Origin: Falsiroseomonas sp041690465
Lineage (GTDB): Bacteria > Pseudomonadota > Alphaproteobacteria > Acetobacterales > Acetobacteraceae
Assembly: GCF_041690465.1 (NCBI RefSeq)
Contig: NZ_JAWLHG010000009.1
Location: 120,230 to 184,229 of the forward strand
Direction of reading: 5' to 3'
Length of the DNA stretch: 64,000 nt
The notes beneath the pieces are model-generated. The model did no database searches. It saw only the letters and a program-made list of their open reading frames with translations, and was not told the DNA's origin. Position 1 is the first letter of the stretch. Every line of letters starts with the position of its first letter. Below, in pieces: positions 60,249 through 64,000 of the stretch. A program made the translations under genes and the position numbers.

Positions 60249-60555
60249 CTCGCGAGGGGGCCCGCCCGCCCGTCCTTTCCGCCTGGTGCGGATCGGGCGG
60301 CCCGGACGGGCCCCTTATCCGTTGCGTGATTGCAACCGGATTACGGGACCGGACGGCCCTTTTGGCAAGCTTCCGGTCACCTTACTTGCGGATCATCGCG
60401 TCAAGCCCTTCACTCAGGCCCCGGCGCTCCGATATCTTGTGCCGAGCCCCGCCGCGGCGGACGGGGATAACAGCACGGCGCTGACCGGGCCATCGGGCCG
60501 GCCGGCGCAATCCGGCTTCCAGAACAGGCGATCAAGGCGCGCGACCAAGGCAGGC

Positions 60556-60909
60556 ATGAGCGACAGCGACAAGCGGAACGGCCAGGGCAGCGGCTCCGGC
60601 AACGGGACGGAGGGCCCCAACACCGGCGTGGTGGTGAAGGCCCGGCCGCGTACCCGCAAGCCGTCCATGTACAAGGTCCTGATGCTGAACGATGACTACA
60701 CGCCGATGGAGTTCGTCGTGCATGTCCTCGAGCGGTTCTTCAGCAAGAGCCGCGAGGAGGCGACGCGCATTATGCTGCACGTCCACCGCCGGGGCGTGGG
60801 CGTGTGCGGCGTCTATACGTACGAGGTCGCCGAGCACAAGGTGACCCAGGTGATGGACCTGGCGCGGCAGAACCAACATCCGCTCCAATGCACCATCGAA
60901 AAGGAATGA
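60556..60909 (+). CDS. clpS: ATP-dependent Clp protease adaptor ClpS
   Basis: 117 residues from ATG 60556. A flexible Gly/Ser/Asn-rich N-terminal stretch of about 30 residues is followed by the ClpS core: KVLMLNDDYTPMEFVVHVLE with the NDDYTPM motif that binds the N-degron, then RIMLHVHRRGVGVCGVYTYE and the C-terminal HPLQCTIEKE. It delivers N-end-rule substrates to ClpA-ClpP. The clpA gene follows after 148 bases in the same direction, the usual arrangement. Confidence 0.97.
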   Translation: MSDSDKRNGQGSGSGNGTEGPNTGVVVKARPRTRKPSMYKVLMLNDDYTPMEFVVHVLERFFSKSREEATRIMLHVHRRGVGVCGVYTYEVAEHKVTQVMDLARQNQHPLQCTIEKE

Positions 60910-61057
60910 CGGCCCTCTCATCCCGGGCCGTCGACCGCCCCACCTTCATGAAGGGCGGCACCTCTGTCGCAAGGGGGGGGGAGTGACCACATTGAGGGCA
61001 ACCGCAGCAGGGACGCCCCGTTGAGCGCCTTGCCACCCGATAGGGAGCGTCAAGCCA

Positions 61058-63409
61058 ATGCTGTCCCGTAACCTCGAGCAGACGCTCCACCGCGCCCTCG
61101 GCCTCGCGAACGAGCGTCGGCACGAGTATGCCACCCTGGAGCATCTTCTTCTCGCCCTCGCTGACGACGTGGACGCAGCCACCGTGCTGCGTGCCTGCGG
61201 GGTGGATGCCGAGAAGCTGAAGCGCGACCTGTCCGAGTTCCTCGACAAGGACCTGGCCGGCCTGGTCTCCGACCGCGCCGGCGACGCCAAGCCGACCGCC
61301 GGCTTCCAGCGCGTGGTCCAGCGCGCCGCCATCCATGTCCAGTCCTCGGGCCGCGACGAGGTGACCGGTGCGAACGTGCTGGTCGCCCTGTTCTCGGAAC
61401 GGGAGAGCCACGCGGTCTATTTCCTGCAGTTGCAGGACATGACCCGGCTGGATGCGGTGAACTTCATCAGCCATGGCATCGCCAAGGCGCCCGGCCGCAG
61501 CGCGGCGCGGCCCGTGCAGGGCACGCCCACGTCCAGCTCCGAGGAGCAGCCGGAGAAGGAGGAGAAGCCGCAGCGCGGGCAGCGCGGGCAGGACGCGCTC
61601 TCCAACTACTGCGTCAACCTCAACAAGAAGGCGCAGCAGGGCAAGATCGATCCGCTGATCGGTCGCGACAGCGAGATCGAGCGGACCATCCAGATCCTCT
61701 GCCGCCGCACCAAGAACAACCCGCTCTACGTGGGCGATCCCGGCGTGGGCAAGACCGCCATCGCTGAGGGTCTGGCCAAGCGCATCGTCGAGGGCGACGT
61801 GCCCGAGGTCCTGCTCAAGTCCACCATCTTCGCGCTCGACATGGGCAGCCTGCTCGCCGGCACCCGCTATCGCGGCGATTTCGAGGAGCGGCTGAAGGCG
61901 GTGGTGAACGAGCTGGAGAACCAGCCCGGCTCCATCCTCTTCATCGACGAGATCCATACCGTCATCGGTGCGGGCGCGACCAGCGGCGGGGCGATGGATG
62001 CGTCGAACCTGCTGAAGCCGGCGCTGGCGCAGGGCACGCTGCGGTGCATCGGCTCGACCACCTACAAGGAATACCGCAACTACTTCGAGAAGGACCGCGC
62101 ACTGGTCCGCCGTTTCCAGAAGATCGACGTCAACGAGCCGACGGTCGAGGACGCGGTGAAGATCCTGCAGGGGCTCAAGACCAACTACGAGAAGCACCAC
62201 AAGGTCCGCTATACGCCGGAAGCCATCAAGGCGGCGGTGGAGCTCAGTGCCAAGTACATCCATGACCGCAAGCTGCCGGACAAGGCGATCGACGTGATCG
62301 ACGAGGTCGGCGCCTCGCGCATGCTGCTGCCGGAGAACAAGCGCCGGAAGACCGTCACGCTGAAGGATGTGGAGGAGATCGTTGCGAAGATCGCACGCAT
62401 TCCCCCCAAGAGCGTCAGTGCCGACGACAAGGAGGTGCTGAAGAATCTGGAGCGCGACCTGAAGGCTATGGTGTTCGGCCAGGACAAGGCGATCGAGGCG
62501 CTGTCGGCCGCGATCAAGCTGTCCCGTGCGGGCCTGCGGGATCCGGAGAAGCCGATCGGCAACTACCTGTTCTCCGGCCCGACAGGCGTCGGCAAGACCG
62601 AGGTGGCGAAACAGCTTTCCAAGACCCTCGGCATCGAGCTGGTGCGCTTCGACATGAGCGAATACATGGAGCGCCACAGCGTCAGCCGGCTGATCGGCGC
62701 GCCGCCCGGCTATGTCGGCTTCGACCAGGGCGGCCTGCTGACCGACAGCATCGACCAGCATCCGCATTGCGTGCTGCTGCTCGACGAGATCGAGAAGGCG
62801 CACCAGGATCTCTACAACATCCTGCTGCAGGTGATGGACCACGGGAAGCTCACCGACCATAACGGAAAGACGGTGGATTTCCGCAACGTCATCCTGATCA
62901 TGACGACCAATGCGGGCGCAGCCGACATGGCCAAGCCGGCGATCGGCTTCGGTGCCTCGGTCCGCGTCGGCGAGGATCAGGAGGCGATCCAGCGGATGTT
63001 CACGCCGGAATTCCGCAATCGGCTCGACGCCGTTATCGCCTTCGCCGGCCTTGGCGCGGAGATCGTCGCCCGGGTCGTGGACAAGTTCGTCATGCAGCTG
63101 GAGGCGCAGCTCGCCGACCGCAACGTGACGATCGAGCTGTCCAGCGCAGCGCGGGAATGGCTGGCGGAGAAGGGGTACGACCCGCTCTACGGCGCGCGTC
63201 CGCTGGCCCGCGTGATCCAGGAGTACATCAAGAAGCCGCTCGCGGAGGAGTTGCTGTTCGGCCGCTTGGCGAAGGGTGGTGCGGTGAAGGTCGGGTTGAA
63301 GGACGGCGCGCTGTCCTTCGACTACATCGAAGCGGCACCGCCGGCGCTGCCCAAGCCAGAGGAGGGCGAAGGCGACCAGCCGGAGCGCGAGCCGGAAACC
63401 GCCGAGTAG
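61058..63409 (+). CDS. clpA: ATP-dependent Clp protease ATP-binding subunit ClpA
   Basis: 783 residues from ATG 61058. N-terminal double-repeat domain (HEYATLEHLLLALADD) that binds ClpS, an acidic/Gln-rich linker at about residues 155-180, then AAA+ module D1 with Walker A GDPGVGKTA and Walker B ILFIDEIHT. D2 has Walker A GPTGVGKTE and Walker B VLLLDEIEKA; the C terminus ends in an acidic tail. There is no ClpB-type middle coiled coil, which separates it from ClpB/ClpC. It unfolds substrates for ClpP. Followed by a strong terminator hairpin. Confidence 0.97.
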   Translation: MLSRNLEQTLHRALGLANERRHEYATLEHLLLALADDVDAATVLRACGVDAEKLKRDLSEFLDKDLAGLVSDRAGDAKPTAGFQRVVQRAAIHVQSSGRDEVTGANVLVALFSERESHAVYFLQLQDMTRLDAVNFISHGIAKAPGRSAARPVQGTPTSSSEEQPEKEEKPQRGQRGQDALSNYCVNLNKKAQQGKIDPLIGRDSEIERTIQILCRRTKNNPLYVGDPGVGKTAIAEGLAKRIVEGDVPEVLLKSTIFALDMGSLLAGTRYRGDFEERLKAVVNELENQPGSILFIDEIHTVIGAGATSGGAMDASNLLKPALAQGTLRCIGSTTYKEYRNYFEKDRALVRRFQKIDVNEPTVEDAVKILQGLKTNYEKHHKVRYTPEAIKAAVELSAKYIHDRKLPDKAIDVIDEVGASRMLLPENKRRKTVTLKDVEEIVAKIARIPPKSVSADDKEVLKNLERDLKAMVFGQDKAIEALSAAIKLSRAGLRDPEKPIGNYLFSGPTGVGKTEVAKQLSKTLGIELVRFDMSEYMERHSVSRLIGAPPGYVGFDQGGLLTDSIDQHPHCVLLLDEIEKAHQDLYNILLQVMDHGKLTDHNGKTVDFRNVILIMTTNAGAADMAKPAIGFGASVRVGEDQEAIQRMFTPEFRNRLDAVIAFAGLGAEIVARVVDKFVMQLEAQLADRNVTIELSSAAREWLAEKGYDPLYGARPLARVIQEYIKKPLAEELLFGRLAKGGAVKVGLKDGALSFDYIEAAPPALPKPEEGEGDQPEREPETAE

Positions 63410-63440
63410 GTCTCTGCCGGCTGCACTGTCCATGTTACGG

Positions 63441-63469
63441 AGGCGTCGCCCGGTGCGGGCGGCGCCTTT
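63441..63469 (+). terminator. Rho-independent-type terminator after clpA
   Basis: A 12-base stem AGGCGTCGCCCG/CGGGCGGCGCCT (one G-U pair) with a GTG loop, followed by TTT. It lies 31 bases after the clpA stop. Confidence 0.7.
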
Positions 63470-63490
63470 CGCGTGTGAAGGGGGATGGGG

Positions 63491-63850
63491 ATGACGACCG
63501 ATACGCGGATCGAGGACTGGGACGAGTACAACGGCGCGCTACGCGAGCGCGGCAAGGAGTTCTCGGCGCTGCACCCCGAGCTCATCAAGGGTTTCGGCGC
63601 GCTCAGCCGCGGCGCTGCGACGACCAGGCATCTCGACGCCAAGACCCGCGAATTCATCGCCCTGGCCGTGGCGGTGACGACCAAATGCCAGGGCTGCATC
63701 GATGCCCATGCGCGCAAGGCCAAGGCAGCAGGAGCCACCAAGGCGGAGATCGCCGAGGCGCTCGGCGTGGCGGTGGCGCTGAACGCCGGTGCGGCGCTGA
63801 CCTATTCTTTCCACGTCATGGACGCGCTCGACGGAGCTGGCGAGGGATAG
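63491..63850 (+). CDS. Carboxymuconolactone decarboxylase/AhpD-family protein
   Basis: 119 residues from ATG 63491, spaced six bases from AAGGGGG (an ATG at 63485 is too close to it). The AhpD-like motif is KCQGCIDAHARKA (CxxCxxxH), preceded by the LDAKTREFIALAVAVTT helix and followed by GATKAEIAEALGVAV. The two Cys can carry thiol-disulfide peroxidase activity, as in AhpD; a decarboxylase role is less likely for this length and motif. It follows the clpA terminator, so it is a separate transcription unit. Confidence 0.92.
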   Translation: MTTDTRIEDWDEYNGALRERGKEFSALHPELIKGFGALSRGAATTRHLDAKTREFIALAVAVTTKCQGCIDAHARKAKAAGATKAEIAEALGVAVALNAGAALTYSFHVMDALDGAGEG

Positions 63851-63905
63851 TGTCTGCGGCCAGGCGGACGCTGGCGGGTCGGCGACTTCCCCGCCGGATG
63901 GCCTA

Positions 63906-64000
63906 GGTCCTGTGGACTCTCAGGATTCCCCATTTGATTGAGGCATGATTCAAGGCTGTTCTGTGCGATGGGGGCGGCCTTGGCGGTGCTGGATCGGCTC
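63906..64000. other. Possible edge of an insertion sequence
   Basis: After the AhpD-like gene the composition changes to a less GC-rich stretch with TTGATT and ATTCAA repeats near 63933-63953. A short open frame follows from ATG 63968 (MGAALAVLDRL) to the window end. This resembles the left end of an insertion sequence, but the transposase itself is outside the window and no inverted repeat can be confirmed. Confidence 0.25.

Larger units (their letters stand above)
60190..60555. other. 366-base intergenic region between phasin and clpS
   Basis: No gene is supported. It holds several inverted repeats: CCGCCG/CGGCGG at 60193-60207, a 10-base perfect stem at 60217-60248 and the palindrome CCCTCGCGAGGG at 60247-60258. 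The right half (60330-60550) is ordinary GC-rich leader sequence and presumably contains the clpS promoter, which I could not place. Confidence 0.5.

Noticed and set aside
60770..63433. Very long open frame (887 codons) antisense to clpA
   Set aside because: It mirrors the codon structure of clpA on the other strand; high-GC genes give such shadows. No protein motif and clpA is certain.
1..64000. tRNA, rRNA or CRISPR array
   Set aside because: No cloverleaf-like sequence, no conserved rRNA stretch and no regularly spaced repeats were seen on reading the intergenic regions.

Overview
The window is GC-rich, gene-dense DNA from an alphaproteobacterium. The gene set points to the Acetobacteraceae, close to Roseomonas: many periplasmic solute-binding proteins, two tripartite-tricarboxylate (Bug) receptors, paired hydantoinase/oxoprolinase subunits, a phasin, and the clpS-clpA pair. 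This placement is inferred from gene content, not from a marker gene. I support 54 protein genes. I see no rRNA, tRNA or CRISPR array. Almost all space is coding; only two gaps exceed 300 bases, and both flank the phasin gene.

Layout. 1-5553 (minus) is a peptide/nickel-type ABC importer; its binding protein appears to be circularly permuted. 5762-9688 holds an M28-type metallopeptidase, an M20 peptidase and a quinone-oxidoreductase-like enzyme. 9760-17635 holds two hydantoinase/oxoprolinase A+B pairs, one of them split by inversion. 17638-22434 holds an Old-Yellow-Enzyme-type reductase, an FAD dehydrogenase and a Bug receptor. 22606-34831 is a 13-gene catabolic operon for an unidentified sugar or amino sugar: FGGY kinase, a CUT2 importer, a CUT1 importer, a NagB-like protein with altered active-site residues, a Gfo/Idh/MocA dehydrogenase, a small TTR-like protein, a shikimate-dehydrogenase-like protein and a ChbG-like deacetylase. 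34848-37893 (minus) holds a gamma-glutamyltransferase and a DadA-like oxidase. 38055-45707 is an operon with a PEP-mutase/isocitrate-lyase-family enzyme, an HD protein, a TRAP transporter, an orphan molybdenum hydroxylase large subunit and a TauD-type dioxygenase. 45733-57974 is a mosaic of small catabolic units: class II aldolase, Bug receptor, HpcH aldolase, Ldh-type dehydrogenase, SelO, an Asp/Glu racemase-like protein, the AtuA/DUF4387 pair, alpha/beta hydrolase plus acyl-CoA dehydrogenase, class V aminotransferase and a D-threonine-aldolase-like protein. 57999-63850 is more housekeeping: a D,D-carboxypeptidase with a very arginine-rich tail, a phasin with PhaR-like operator sequences, clpS, clpA and an AhpD-like protein. 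The last 100 bases differ in texture and may be the edge of a mobile element.

How the genes work together. Most of the window is import-and-degrade modules: an importer or its receptor beside hydrolases, dehydrogenases and aldolases. The likely substrates are peptides and cyclic amides on the left, sugars in the middle and carboxylates on the right. No transcription factor was recognised anywhere. The strongest candidate for something undescribed is the permuted peptide-binding protein at 3877-5553. The second is the 22606-34831 operon, whose NagB-like and shikimate-dehydrogenase-like members lack signature substrate-binding or catalytic residues.
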